Below, piece after piece: positions 12,675 to 25,259 of a stretch of 64,000 nt of DNA. How positions within the stretch are numbered: the first letter of the stretch is position 1; the number at the start of each line of letters is the position of its first letter. The stretch lies in the NCBI GenBank assembly GCA_037043455.1, contig JAWPHD010007176.1:1-64000 (forward strand), written 5' to 3'. Below the pieces are notes generated by a model, which did not search any database, had not been told where the DNA came from, and worked only from the letters and a program-made list of their open reading frames with translations. The translations under genes and the position numbers were made by a program. This stretch comes from Cyrtodaria siliqua. Lineage: Eukaryota > Mollusca > Bivalvia > Adapedonta > Hiatellidae.

Positions 12675-13446
12675 TTATAAGCTCGAGTCTTCGAAGAAAT
12701 TACGAGCTTTTACAGTACTTTCCCCGGCGTCTCCGTGTCCGTGTCCGTTTCTGAACATTTTTCGGTAGATCATATCTCAGAAACTTCTTGACACATTTTA
12801 ATAAAACGTCATACATGTCTTCGGTATAAATAGATAACATAACAGGTACATAACTCTTCAACCTATTTTGACACAGTTATGCCCTTTTTTATACTTAGTC
12901 AAATTGTGTAAAATAAGAGTATGTAAACGTTTAACCGCTGGAGAATAGAATGAAACGTCATACATGTGTTCGGTATCAATGAATTATGCCCCTTGTCAAC
13001 TTAGTTGCCCAATAAATAGGCATGGTCTCGAAAGCAAGCGAGCTGTCAGATCGCACAAGTTACATACATTTTCAACCCTGTTTTCATTACAAAGTTATAC
13101 ATTTTTTATACTCAGTCAAATTGTGTTAAATATGAGTATGTAACTAATAATCTGTTTTACCACTTTAGACATATTGGAAAGAAACTTCACACCTGTGTTC
13201 GGTATCAATAAATAGCATTCCATGCGCTAGTCACATAACTCTGCAACATATTTTGGCACAATTATGCCCTATTTTTACTTAGTCAAAATGTGTAAGTAAC
13301 CTTATATCTAACCACTTCACAGATTTGAATGAAACTTCCCACATGTATTTGGTACCAATGAATTGTGTCTCTTTTTCAGCTCAGTCGCCCAATAAATTTG
13401 CAAAGTCTCAAAAGTCGAGCGCGCTGTCATCCGACAGCTCTTGTTA
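12675..13446 (+). mobile_element. Second tandem-core Helentron-like element
   Basis: Degenerate units of about 190 bases share ACGTCATACATGT, TTCGGTAT, CATAACTCTTCAACCTATTT and TTATGCCC. The right end is a hairpin (GCTGTC ATCC GACAGC) followed by TCTTGTT, the same terminal layout as the element at 5867 although the core differs. No coding frame. Confidence 0.6.
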
Positions 13447-13530
13447 AATTGTAACCTCAATGGGATTGCTACCCGCTGCTAGCGGCTAAGTATGCGTCGA
13501 ATCGCAATAACATTAAGATAGGTTGTTAGA

Positions 13531-13763
13531 ATTGTGTTTTACGTCATTTTAAACACATCTTAGGCCATATATGACGGCCGAATTTAGTGGTGGAGGCAGA
13601 ACGCCCACTTTTCCCTGTGCAGAACCAGTACTGTATACCTCCGGCGTTCATAAGAATCAACACTTTCTCACACACGTAAAGCTCCCAGTGGGATTTGAAC
13701 ACGAAGTGGTGAGATGCAACAAGGTTTGAAACTCAATGTCTTTACCATCTGGGCCACGGATGC
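13531..13763 (-). mobile_element. tRNA-derived SINE
   Basis: This is a full-length but diverged copy. Its head lies near 13763 (GTGGCCCAGATGG) and its tail near 13531 (AAAATGACGTAAAACACAAT). The B box is damaged (GTGTTCAAATCCC). Confidence 0.75.
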
Positions 13764-14151
13764 AATCACGGGAGGGCGTGTGGGGTCGGGTTGTGCGCTA
13801 TACTTAATCTAGAAGTTCTAAAACGTTGGTGTGTGCCCCGAAACATTGAATAGCATTTATAATAATGGATTTCAAATGGTCAATGTTGTGAGTGCGCAGC
13901 TTTCAAAAGTTATTTACTCATTATGTCACGCAAACTTCCTGTTTAAAACAAAGATTAAATGAAAGATTTGAAAAAAGTACTGAATATATAGTTGCGCACG
14001 GGTACAATCTGGAAGAATTTGTATGTATATCCAAATATAAACCATACAAGGCACATGCACTAAATTGTGTCATACACAGTTCGGTTGTTCGGTTGACAAA
14101 GTAGGGAACAATGCTGAGGTTCGCGGGACGTGGAGCGGGGTGTGTGTGTGT

Positions 14152-14177
14152 GGGGGGGGGGGGGGGGGGGGGGGGGG
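14152..14177 (+). repeat. Run of 26 guanines after a (TG)n stretch
   Basis: A (TG)n run leads into 26 consecutive G. A cytosine-rich stretch follows at about 14300-14340. Length calls in such runs are often unreliable. Confidence 0.95.
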
Positions 14178-14217
14178 CTACTAACAACTAACTCACAGTC
14201 TATATGTGAAAACTCAC

Positions 14218-14420
14218 TAAAATTTGCTTGGCTTCCATAACTCAAAAACAGCTGGCACTCAAAACTTGGCAGTAATGTTTGTGTCATGGATGTTAAAGGC
14301 ACCCCCCCCCCCCACCCCCCAAACCCACCCCACCCCCAGGGGGAATTTTGTAGGTTATCATTTTCTGAAAGAACATACAGTAAGTTTCAAATGAGACAAG
14401 CGTTGGGGCTTTAGTGAGTT
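14218..14420 (-). repeat. Inverted copy of the 20.3-20.9 kb repeat
   Basis: Read on the minus strand, it matches 20297-20400 (CAACGCT, TTTGAAACTTA, TGTATGTTCTTTCAGAAAAT) and part of 20780-20880 (GACACAAACATT, CCAAGTTT). With the right-hand copy it brackets both LINEs in inverted orientation. Confidence 0.7.
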
Positions 14421-15460
14421 TTGGGGGGAAACACTGCGTTTTAAGACGAAAATCGCCGAAATCTGTAATTATTTTTTAGAAAATGAATGGAATATATTAG
14501 AACCAATTTGAATTGATGGAATCTTTCTCGGAACACATCTCTACGTATAATTTATGGATCCGATACTTAAATATTGAGATTTTGGGTAAAATGTTAAAAA
14601 ATTGAATAAAATCGCTGATTTCTGTAATACATTGGGGATATTTAACTAAAAATTAGAAATATATCTAATACAATAGAAAAAAGAAATATTGTAACCTTTT
14701 TAGGCAGGGTAAGGTCCAGTCATTAAGAAGAAACAAGTCCCAAACCGTATGATGTTTGGAAATGCCTTAATTTTGGGGCGATAAATAATATTTTTGTCAA
14801 AAATCGCCGGAATCTGGCATTATTTTTTGAAATTAGTTTGAACATAAACTTATCAAATTGATGCAATAGAATGTTGCACAGCATACATATTCAAGTTTTT
14901 CCTGACACGATATATAACATATGAGCTCAAATATTGGCATTTTAGGGCAAAATGTTGGAAAAATTAAAAAATCACTGATTTCTGTAATCCATTGGGGGTA
15001 TTGGGTTAAAATATAGAAACAAATTTAAAACAATTGAATAAGGACACATTTAACATTTTTGGATAGACAAAAGTCCAATAATTTAGTAGAAAAAAGTCCC
15101 GAACACTATGATGCTTGAAAATGCCTTAATTTTTAGGCGAAAAATGTGTATTTTTGTCAAAAATCGACGGAATCTGGAATTATTTTTGAAAATAGTTTTA
15201 ACATAAACTTATCAAATTGAATTAAAATAATGTTGCACAGCGATACATATTCAAATGGTTACTGACATCAGATATAACATATCTGCTGAAATATGTTGGA
15301 AAAAAAGGACTAAAATCAGCAATGTATTGGGTTAAAATCTAGAAAAAGTATATAATAGCGGTACAATAGAAAAATAGACTGTAAGCTAGTAGGAGTAACC
15401 CTCACCCCAGGGGGAATTGTGTACACCCTATTTTATCTGAAAGCCCCATATGTGTAGAGC
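14421..15460 (+). repeat. Degenerate tandem repeat of about 360 bp
   Basis: Nearly three AT-rich units share AAAAATCGCCGGAATCTGG, ATGCCTTAATTTT and TTTCTGTAAT..CATTGGGG. At 15395 the CCCCAGGGGGAATT boundary seen at 14330 recurs, just before the first LINE. No coding potential. Confidence 0.7.
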
Positions 15461-15504
15461 ATTTTGGAACATGTACGTGTACAACGACAAACACTCAAAC
15501 AAAT

Positions 15505-15870
15505 ATGAACTTTTTAAAGGTGATATGTAGCAACTGCAACTCCATCATATGTACATGTATATGTGATTTTATGTTAATGCTGGATCAGGAAGATCAATTT
15601 ATCAATTTAGACTCTAGTACGATTACAATATTAAATGATAAAGGTACACCTATAAATGACACAAATGAATGTCAACCAGTTTGCATAGATAAAATGGTCA
15701 GTGTTGTTAAAAGCGAAAACATCGGTGTAAAATCCTTAAATCGCGATAAAATGACCGTTGATCATCGATCTAAACATTTAAATTATGAGACTAAGATCAA
15801 TTCATTTTTATATGAAAACAGGGCTACATGTGGCCAATCTAAATATTCAACATATAATACCAAAAATTGA
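15505..15870 (+). pseudogene. Short upstream ORF of the first LINE
   Basis: An open frame of 121 codons begins 280 bases before the endonuclease frame and overlaps its start. Its product is Cys- and Asp-rich at the N-terminus (CSNCNSIICTCICDF) and otherwise polar. The tail frame (YENRATCGQSK) is only the endonuclease start read in another frame. It could be the end of an ORF1 or a frameshifted start of ORF2. I see no RRM, PHD or CCHC array, so it stays unassigned. Confidence 0.4.
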
Positions 15871-18337
15871 TGAATTAAAATATCATTTATATTTGCCCAA
15901 TTCAACTAACATACTTGGACTCTGTGAAACATTTCTCAATGAAAATACTGATAATAATGAGTTAAATATCGAGAGTTTTACCTTTGAAAGAAAAGACAGA
16001 AAAGGAAAAAAAGGTGGCGGTATTTTAGTGTATATTGCCAGCAAAATTGTATATTCACGTCGTCATGACCTTGAACATATCGATATAGAATCCATTTGTA
16101 TTGAGATAAATTATCAAAACAGCAAACCGTTTTTATTAAATTTCGTATTTAGACCCCCGGATGCAAAACAATCATGGATTGATCTGTTTGATCTGTCTCT
16201 TGATAAAATGGATTCTTTAAATTATGAAATGCATATTCTTGGGGATATAAACATAAATTACAGTCAAGATAAAAACTATGACAACTTAAAAATACAAAAT
16301 GGCACGATGTGATATTAAAATACGGATTAACTCAAAAAGTAAAAAAAATCAACTAGAATAAGCAAAACGAGTTCGTCCCTAATTGATCATATTTACACTA
16401 ACATATCTGAATGCATTGTTGAAGTTAACGCGCCCTATTACAGTATCAGTGATCATTATCCGGTGTGTTTTACTCGCTCAGTAGGAAAAATTAAACACGG
16501 CCAAACTAATCATAAAACTATTACTTACAGAAGTTTTAAGAACTTCAATGAACACGACTTCCAGTTTGATTTAATGACTGTGCCACTTGAGACCATAGAA
16601 ACATTCAATAGCCCGAATGATTCATTACAGTTTCTTTATGGTATTATAAATAGTGTTTTATTGAAAAACGCACTGCAAAAAGAAAAGAGAATTAAGCGTG
16701 ATATCCAGCCAGCATGGTTCAATGATGAAATAAAAGCTGCTATTTACAAACAAAATAAACTTCACCGCGAAAAAAAATTCAGCCAATTTAAAATAGTAAG
16801 AAATAAAATATTATCAATGATAAGAAAACATAAAAATAATTTTTTCAATGAAGCAATAAAAAGCAATAAGTCTCCAAGCATTTTATGGAAGAATTTAAAA
16901 GCTATATGTAATGAAGTTCACAACGATGCAAATTCCTTTTTATCAAACAAACTTCGGTATAAAAACACAATTATTGAGGGTCAGAATAACATTTTAAATG
17001 CTCTAAATGAACATTTTACAAATATCTCAAATATTATTGACAAAACATCCTTGGTTGCTGAAAACTTTTCAAATCTTCAGCAAACTCTAGATGATAAATT
17101 AAAACATGCAGTATTTGAAATTGATCATATAACGGCATATGAAGTAAAGAAAATTATAGATAATTTAAATCCAAATAAGTCTACAGGGTCAGATGGTATT
17201 GGTCCCAAAATTCTTAAATACTGCGGCGATTGTATCACACCAGCAATTGCCTATATCATCAATCAAAGTATTGATCAAGGAATTTTTCCGGATGCACTAA
17301 AAGAGGCGTGTGTCAAACCGATTTGCAAGAGTGGAGACAAAGAAGATCCAAATAATTATCGTCCAATTGCAATCTTACCGACCATATCCAAAGTGTTTGA
17401 AAGACATGTGGCATCTCAGTTACAATCATATTTTATAAAATATTTTATCATTCATGATACCCAATACGGTTTTAGACAACAGCATTCGTATCAAACGGCG
17501 CTCATTCATTTAATATATTCATGGTTAAAAGATGTGGATTTAGGAAAATATGTTGGTGCGTTATTTTTTAGATCTGAAGAAGGCATTCGATTTGGTAGAC
17601 CACAATACACTTATACATAAACTGCATTTGTATCATTGTTCAAATAAAACGGTCAAACTGTTTACATCGTACCTTTCAAACCGGACACAGTTCATGAAAC
17701 ATGGTACTTTCACTACAAGCAAATTGATAGTAACATCAGGCGTACTCCAGGGTTCGATCCTGGGGCCGCTTCTATTTTTAATATATATCAATGATATTGC
17801 TTATACCAACTACCACAGGCAAGTTAGATCTGTACGCGGATGATTCCACTCTATATGAAGCAGACCATGATATCCTTAAAGTACAAACCCGAATTCAGGC
17901 TAATTTGAAAGCAATAAATAGGTGGTGTGATGAAAATAATATGCCTCTACATCCCACTAAAACTAAATGTATGATTATAACTTCTCATATTAAACACAAA
18001 ACACTAAATAACAACCATGTGCAATTACAATTAAACATTAATAATTCGCAAATAGAAAATGTTAACGTTCAAATGATACTCGGCATTTGTGTTGATAATA
18101 CGTTATCGTGGAATGTACAGATATCAAAAACTGAGTTCCAAAATTAATTCTAAAATTGTACTTTTAAAGAAAATTGTTTATTTCTTGACGGATGATATGA
18201 AGAAACTGTACTACAATGCTTACATCCTGTCGACCATTGACTATTGTTGCCCAATATGGGCTAAGGGGAATAACATCAATAAGATAAATAAGCTACAAGT
18301 AAGAGTAGCGCGAAATTGTAATTGTAATGTAAGGTAA
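15785..18337 (+). pseudogene. Non-LTR retrotransposon ORF2 (endonuclease-reverse transcriptase), frameshifted, 3'-truncated
   Basis: This is a decayed LINE polyprotein. Endonuclease motifs appear in order: the N-terminal LNIQ, CETFLNE, the glycine-rich GGGILVY, FRPPD, GDININ and, after a break, ISDHYPV. The reverse transcriptase follows: STGSDGIGPK, NNYRPIAILPT, YGFRQ, DLKKAFDLVDH, GVLQGSILGPLLF and the catalytic LYADDST near 17830. The frame is broken around 16313-16370 (the join lies in an A8 tract), near 17570, near 17810 and near 18130, so no functional protein is made. The copy stops near 18337 in the thumb region (ARNCNCN), where an unrelated element begins. The clade (CR1/L2/jockey-like) is not resolved. 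Confidence 0.88.
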
Positions 18338-18345
18338 CATAGTTT

Positions 18346-19895
18346 ACATGCACGTTACTCATTAAAGCCCAAAGGTTTTCTCCCTGGTCATTCTACTACA
18401 TATCAACTTGTCGATATGTATCACCATATATGTCAGGCATTCGATGCTAAACAATGTACGTGTATTGTTTTTAATGATATATCTAAAGCTTTCGATCGTG
18501 TTTGGCATAAAGTGCTTTTGTTCCAGCTAAAACAATATGGTATTGATGGAAAAATTTTAGCCTGGATATCTGATTATCTCTCAACCCGATCTCAAAGAGT
18601 CCGTGTTGGATCTGCAACCTCCGAGTCAAAAACTGTAACTGCCGGAGTTCCTCAAGGCTCTGTCTTGGGCCCTCTTTAATTTTTAATATATGTAAATGAT
18701 ATTGCCGAAAACATGCTTAGTATAACTCGTTTATTTGCTGACGACAGTTCGCTATCAGTCTCAACATCTAGTATAAACGACATGGAAGGAATCCTTAATC
18801 ATGATCTAGTAATGATTACCCAATGGTCAAATCAATGGCTTGTACAATTTAATCCTGCCAAAACAGAAGTAATGTTCTTTTCTTTAATTAATAATGATCG
18901 TCGTCCAACTTTATATCTAGACAATGTCCCGTTGACTTTTGTTGACAACCATAAACATTTAGGAGTAACGTTAAGTAATAACGGAAAATGGCACGAACAC
19001 ATTTGCAATATTATTGCTTCTGCTTCAAAGGTTCTTGGTTTAATGCGAATACTTAAATATAAAGTAGCTCGTAAAACACTTAATCAGATATACTTGTCTT
19101 ATATGCGTCCAATATTAGAATATGCTTCCATTACCTGGGATGGATGTACTTCTTTCGAAAAAGATAGCTTGGAAAAGTTACAATATGAAGCAGCTCGTAT
19201 TGTGACGGGACTGACTCGTTCAGTATCCATACATCGTTTAATATCTGAAATAGGATGGGTATCACTTTCCGATAGAAGGAAAATGCAAAAACTTATTTCA
19301 GTCTATAATGTAAAAAATGGATCCGTTCCAAATTATATCTCAAACATCTTTCCGCAGTTAGTAGGAGATGTCAGTGCATACCCTCTCAGAAATAACGACA
19401 ACTATGCCACTATTGCTAGGAGAACTGAAATATACAACAAATCGTTTGTTCCGTCTTCTCTTAACCTATGGAATAATCTGTCAGAAGAAATACGAAACTC
19501 GGAATCTATATCAATTTTCAAGAGAAGACTATTAACATCTGTATTTCCGAGTTCAAAGGTACCAAAATACTACTTAAGTGGTCAACGATTATTTTCTGTT
19601 TTACATGCCAAAATGAGGAATATGTGTAGTAATCTTAATAGCGATTTATACCTTAATCATTTACGCGATTCACCCATTTGCGAGTGCGGATTTGAAGTAG
19701 AAGATGCTGAACATTATTTTTTCCAGTGTAACACTTTTTTCACATACCGGCTCCAACTGTTTCAATCCACTCACCATTTACACCCGTTAAATATAAGAAC
19801 AATCCTTTATGGTCGCGAACAGTTAACTGACAGAAAATGAATCTCTCTTCGAAGCAGTTCAAACATATATACGAGAAACACATAGGTTTACATAA
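18346..19895 (+). pseudogene. Second non-LTR retrotransposon reverse transcriptase, 5'-truncated and broken
   Basis: This fragment belongs to a different LINE from the one just upstream. It starts inside the reverse transcriptase (KGFLPGHSTTYQL), then has NDISKAFDRVWHK, AGVPQGSVLGPL and the catalytic FADDSS. A TAA at 18677-18679 interrupts the strand after GPL. The thumb region (HKHLGVTL, YMRPILEYA, LQYEAARI) is followed by a C-terminal Cys/His motif (CECGFEVEDAEHYFFQC). The long frame ends at 19840, but the conserved end (SLFEAVQTYIRETHRF) continues in the +1 frame to TAA at 19895, so a single-base change in an A run caused the early stop. It abuts the first element at about 18340 in the same orientation. 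Confidence 0.88.
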
Positions 19896-20296
19896 TCTGT
19901 CTCTGATGTTTTTCAACAATCTACACGTACTATGCGCGTATACTATATTTTGAAAATGTTTTCTAGCGTTCAGGCGTTTTTAAACTGACTGGAATTCAAA
20001 TTGGGGTAAACTAGTCTTTCTCACTATTCTCACTATTCCATCTCTCTCTCTCTTTCTCTATTATGTTTTCTCTTTATATTTTATTTACTTATTCAGCTTT
20101 ATTCTATCTCAATGTATTTGCCATTGTATTTTATTACTCTCAGCTATATACATTCACAATTTCAAAATGCTAACTGGGAAGGGTTTAATCTAATGTTGGT
20201 AGAACTTGTTACCCAACCCATTTGTCATTATAATATGTCTATCTTATATATGTTTATATTTGATTTGTATGTAAAATATTGGCAATACAATATGTT

Positions 20297-20945
20297 TAAA
20301 TCAAAGCCCAACGCTCAGAATTGATGGCACACCTCATTTTGAAACTTATTGTATGTTCTTTCAGAAAATCATACCCTACAAAATCCCTCATAGGGGAGGG
20401 GGTCTACAGCCAGCTCAAGAACTAGTACATGATGTGTTGTATTTGTTCGGGAGGTTCTGTCATGTCATTTTTTAACAAATTCCCATAAGGTATCAAGCTG
20501 TTCTTGAGTTATCGTGAAGACAGGCGATTTTTAGTGTTTTTTTTACATGTTTTGTTACCATGGCAACCACATTTCTTATGCGAATCTACCCAAAGGGGGA
20601 GGTGCACAACTAGACCATGACACAAACATTCCTGCCATGTTTCGAGTTTGTAGTGCCAGCCGTTCTTGAGTTATCGCAAAGACAAGAAGATTTCAGGATG
20701 GACCGACCGACCGACCGACCGACCGACATTGTTTTTATATGTTTTGTTACCATGGCACCCACATTTCTTATGCGAATCTACCCAAAAGGGGAGGTGCATA
20801 ACCAGACCATGACACAAACATTCCTGCCAAGTTTCAAGTTTGTAGTGTCAGCCATTCTTGAGTTATCGCGAATACTTCGGGATGGACCGACCGACCGACC
20901 GACATTTGCGAAGCAATATGCCCCCTTCGGGAAGGTGGGCATAAT
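20297..20945 (+). mobile_element. Tandem-core repeat element, right flank of the LINE block
   Basis: Two units of about 180 bases share ACATTTCTTATGCGAATCTA, ACCATGACACAAACATTCCT, CTTGAGTTATCGC and a (GACC)n-type run. The end is a hairpin (GCCCCCTTCGGGAAGGTGGGC) at about 20920-20941. The longest frame (20617-20970) is a repeat artefact. Confidence 0.6.
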
Positions 20946-21104
20946 TAATTGGATTTATTTACGCATATAGTCGAAATACATTATAAAGTGGGGCACCATA
21001 GTCAGTTGTTTACTTCACTGAATTTGGGGTGTGGGGGGAGAGGGTGGGGGTGGGGTTCTCTCCGTGTAAGTAATGGTTTAGCCCAATTGTTCATTATATG
21101 ACCA

Positions 21105-21350
21105 AGCGTCTCCGTGGCCGAATGGTTAACGACGTTGCGTTGTTAACCTTCGCCTCTCACCGCTGCGGGTTCGAATCCCACTGGGAGCTCGAATTGTAAG
21201 TGAGGAAGTGTCAATTCTTACGGATGGCGGGAGGTGTACAATACTGGTTCTACCCAAGAAAAATGGGTGCTCTGCCTCCACCACAAAAAATCTACCGTCA
21301 TAATTATATAACCTTACATGTGGTGCAAATGACGTAAAACACCATACACA
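21105..21350 (+). mobile_element. tRNA-derived SINE, best-preserved copy
   Basis: Its head resembles a class II tRNA: A box TGGCCGAATGG and B box GGGTTCGAATCCC. The body follows (CACTGGGAGCTCG, CTTACGGATGGCGGGAGG, GTACAATACTGGTTCTAC), then the tail AATGACGTAAAACACCAT. The boxes are an internal RNA polymerase III promoter. Confidence 0.88.
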
Positions 21351-21474
21351 ACAAAACTTCTTTATAATAGCCTGAAGAACAATTAATCTGTCCCAGAGCA
21401 CACCAGTTTCACAGTATATACCTTTTAAAGTATATCAAACCTAAAATTTATTTTGTTCTAAACTAAGAGGGGGG

Positions 21475-21595
21475 TGAACAGTACTGGTTCTATCAGGAAA
21501 AGTGGGTGGTCTGCCGCCACCACAAAAAAAGACTGTCATATATAACCTTGCATGTGTTGAAAATGACGTAAAACATCTTACAAACAAACAAACAA
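21475..21595 (+). mobile_element. SINE 3' fragment
   Basis: It contains the body block ACAGTACTGGTTCTA and the tail GAAAATGACGTAAAACATC, then (CAAA)n. The head is missing. It lies about 125 bases after the full SINE. Confidence 0.75.
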
Positions 21596-22691
21596 ATCAA
21601 TATATGACCGACACATATATAAATTCTGAACGGTGCCTGCAGAATTGTAATTATTTCCGCCGTGTTTGCCTCTATTAAGACGTTGCATCCACATGACGGT
21701 CTTATTGACCGACCAGTATGAACTTTTCGGTAGTGGGATATCTTCGCCATTACATTGCTATTTATTGAGCAGGATGTATCAGAAGTAGCTGTTTATGCAA
21801 TTGCGTTATTTAAATTATACTGCAAATGTTTATCGCAGAATAATGTTGTTTACTTCGATACGATTTGACCCAAATCGAATCCCTTAACCAGTTCACATCG
21901 GTTGGCAACAAAACTAATCACACCCTAATCCCCACCGCACCGCCCAACTCCACACCCATTCGTACATAGGCATAGAAATAGAGTATTGATGTCTATGATA
22001 AAGGGTACCGTTTTGATACTCCGGCAGATAGATGCTTTCGTTTAAATCATTTGTTTTTACGTACCCTATGCGTTTGACCGCCTATAAACAATGTATTCTT
22101 AGCTCATTTCACAAGGCATTTTGTGCTTTAGATAAGAGCTGCAGACATGCCAAGCATAGGTTGGAGTCACGATGGTGGTATGTCCGATGGGGATCGTCAT
22201 ACTTCAGATAACGTTGTCCCTGTATGACCTCATAGAATGGGACGCAAACACACATTTTCATTTCACCGCATATAAGCAATTACGGAAGAAAACAAAAAAC
22301 ATGACTCGTTTGTAGTCTGAATAATTTATCCTGATTTATTTACAAAACGCTGAATGACCAGATACATACAAATCACGTGCCAAGCTGCGAATGAACACAT
22401 ATGAAATAATCATTTTTTATAAATTTATCTAAAATATGTTCTTCCTCGCAACAAATTTAACCACATAGACAGTCGTCTCCTTTACAAAACTGATAATTTT
22501 ACCCATTATTAGGGACTAAAGGGACACACGGCGATCTTGAATATTTTAACACGTGTAGCGTCACCTTAGTGTTCTACATAACTTGCATATTTTCATATCA
22601 CTAATATTAATAAATAGAACAATTCTATGCAGAAATGTTTTTGCATATTACTGACTGTTGTTTATAATGCACCAATACTATATTAAACGTA

Positions 22692-22753
22692 TGGTAGAAT
22701 AACTACATTAATACATCGAGACTGGTAGAATAACTACATTAATACATCGAGAC
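22692..22753 (+). repeat. 31-bp perfect tandem duplication
   Basis: TGGTAGAATAACTACATTAA...GAC occurs twice in direct succession. Confidence 0.95.
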
Positions 22754-22875
22754 GCTTATTGTAATGGTTGATATAAAACAAACTTCAAGGTTGCCGTGTG
22801 TCCCTCTAAGGATAAAATATGAGCATATCTGTTTATAGGACTGCCCTTAAACAAGTACACAGTACTTGCATTGGC

Positions 22876-23205
22876 GTAAGGGTTGCATCTGTATGACGAC
22901 GACGGAACGACGGACAACACAATCCCTAGGTAAGGGTTACATCTGTATGACGACGACGGAACGACGGACAACACAATCCCTAGGTAAGGGTTACATCTGT
23001 ATGACGACGACGGAACGACGGACAACACAATCCCTAGGTAAGGGTTACATCTGTGTAACAACGACAGAAAGACGGACAACAAAATCCCTAGGTAAGGGTT
23101 ACATATGTATAACGACGACGTAACGACGGACAACACAATCCCTATGTAAGGGATACATCTTTATGATGACGACGGAACGACCGATAAACAATCCCCCATG
23201 TAAAG
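22876..23205 (+). repeat. 54-bp tandem repeat, six copies
   Basis: Units start GTAAGGGTTACATCTGTATG at 22876, 22930, 22984, 23038, 23092 and 23146, diverging to the right. As 54 is a multiple of three, both strands stay open; these frames are not genes. Confidence 0.92.
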
Positions 23206-23254
23206 CACTAAAAGCATAAATTTCAAAAGACACGAATGCTGTTCTATTTACAGA

Positions 23255-23625
23255 GTGTATATACACGAACATATATTGTGTATACACAAACATATAAAGG
23301 TACATACACAAACATATAAGTGTACATACACAAACATTAGTGTATATGCACACACATATAATTGTATATACACAAACATATATCGTATAATTAGTACATT
23401 AGTACATATGTAATTGTATACACATAAACACATAATTGTGTATACACACATATATATGTGTATATACACAGACATATATTGTATACACGAACATATACGT
23501 GCATATACACAAACATATAAATGTATATATACAAGCATATACGTGTATGTACACAAACATATTGTATATACACAAACATATTGTATATATTGTACAAACT
23601 TGTATATACATACACGTATATTGTA
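23255..23625 (+). repeat. ACACAAACATATA low-complexity tandem tract
   Basis: Degenerate 20-24-bp units of TGTATATACACAAACATATA type. All overlapping frames on both strands are products of the repeat. Confidence 0.88.
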
Positions 23626-24688
23626 AATGACTAATTAAAACCGGACCAATATTGGCAATATTACGAAATGAGCATGTTTAATATATACATGTACATGTTT
23701 TAATTCACAAAAATCTACAAATATTTTGAAAGATGAATATTTAGATATAACATTAAAACACATTTCAGTTTAAAATATCATGGATATTTGAAACAACCAA
23801 AAATGTGATGTTCTAACAATTTAAATGGTCAACATACTTTATAAAATAATGCGTACTTAACCGATAAATACAGTTATTTAAATGATATCGTCCAAAAATA
23901 AAGCATTTTGTGAATTTCATTCTTGTGCGAAATGAAAAGATACATGACATGATGCGTTTATTTAATGGCATAACTCAACTCTTACTTGGTTATTCGGGGT
24001 AATCGTTCCCAGCTTTAGGCTTACACTGATAAATAGTTTTATATCCAGTAGATCCGTAGTAAATATTTACATATACACAATTTGACAAAAACCAGACTAG
24101 TACATTTTTCATATTGATCCGTTTAATGCGAATCCGCGAGTGTAACCAAAATACTTTAGTATTAGGACTGTGGTTAGCTGCCGGAATCATAGCTCGTTTG
24201 TTTTTATTTTTTATCCTCTACCGACCATGTGGCTATGATTCTTCAGCTTTTAAAGTTCTCCGGCCATGTTTTGTTTCATGAACATGTTTATTTCATATTT
24301 AAATCGAAATCAATACACAACATTTACAATTCACACATTGCAATATCTGTGAAAAGCGAGAATAAGATTGTATTTGATGACGTAGAAAACTTTGAACAGG
24401 TAACTTAATCCACAGGTAAATGTATTTATCAATTATCTGACAATAGTTGTGCAGCTATACAATTCAGATTTACCTCATTTCCCCGTGCAGTCACGCAGTT
24501 CTACGTCATGCAAATAATACTTATTTTTACATACAAATTTGTAGCGGTTTTAAATATATGTTTCTCTCCGGGACTATCAAGACATGTTCATACTGTTAAT
24601 TGATAATAACAAAAAGGGTGGCCATTCACCTTTAACAGCAATATAGGTAGAGTATGAGGCACGACTCCAGTTCCCATTTTCCGGCTAG

Positions 24689-25259
24689 GTTCTTGAAAAC
24701 TATAAATATTTTAAATCTGATTTTTCATATGAACATTATCTAAAAGTTTTACCTAGCAATTTGAGATTCTTTGTTTCTAGAATAAGATTATCTGCACATT
24801 CTCTTAACATACAAACTGGACGGTATGCAAGAAATCGCATACCGAAAAATGAAAGATATTGTTTATGTTGTAACTCACAAGATCTGGAAGACGAATACCA
24901 TTTTATATGTGTGTGTCAATGTTACAATGAACTAAGAAAAAAAAATATTAAAAGATATTACCACCATCTATGTTCAAATATATAGAATTGATGAAAACTT
25001 CAAACAATGATATTTTACTAAATTTAGCGAGATATATAAAATGTGCTTTAAATTTTAGACTTTCTATTTTGAATGCTTAGTATAAATATAATATTGTTCA
25101 TCCTCTAACTATGATGATGTAAACTATACTGATAGTTGATTTTTATACTCTGTTTACGTGACTTTGTTATATTCGTATATTGTATATATGTTCTGAATGA
25201 CGAGGTACTTTGTACAAGTCTAAATAAAATACCTGTTCTGTTTTGTTCTGTTCTGTTCT
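24689..25259 (+). pseudogene. LINE 3' end, family shared with the 41.4-kb copy, (TGTTC)n tail
   Basis: This is a 5'-truncated non-LTR fragment. The frame from about 24689 reads through RIRLSAHSLNIQTGRY and a zinc-type motif (CLCCNSQDLEDEYHFICVC), as in the LINE at 41.4 kb. A frameshift near 24963 moves the conserved end (PSMFKYIELM) to another frame, ending in TAG at 25080. The untranslated tail ends in AATAAAATACC and several TGTTC units (about 25235-25259), a usual 3' terminus for such elements. Confidence 0.75.

Noticed and set aside
22756..23136. Repetitive 126-codon minus-strand frame and its plus-strand partner
   Set aside because: Explained by the 54-bp tandem repeat, open on both strands.
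22876..23205. CRISPR-like array
   Set aside because: Units are contiguous tandem copies with no unique spacers, in a eukaryotic context.
23248..23630. Several Tyr/Cys/Ile-rich frames on both strands
   Set aside because: Products of the ACACAAACATATA low-complexity tract.
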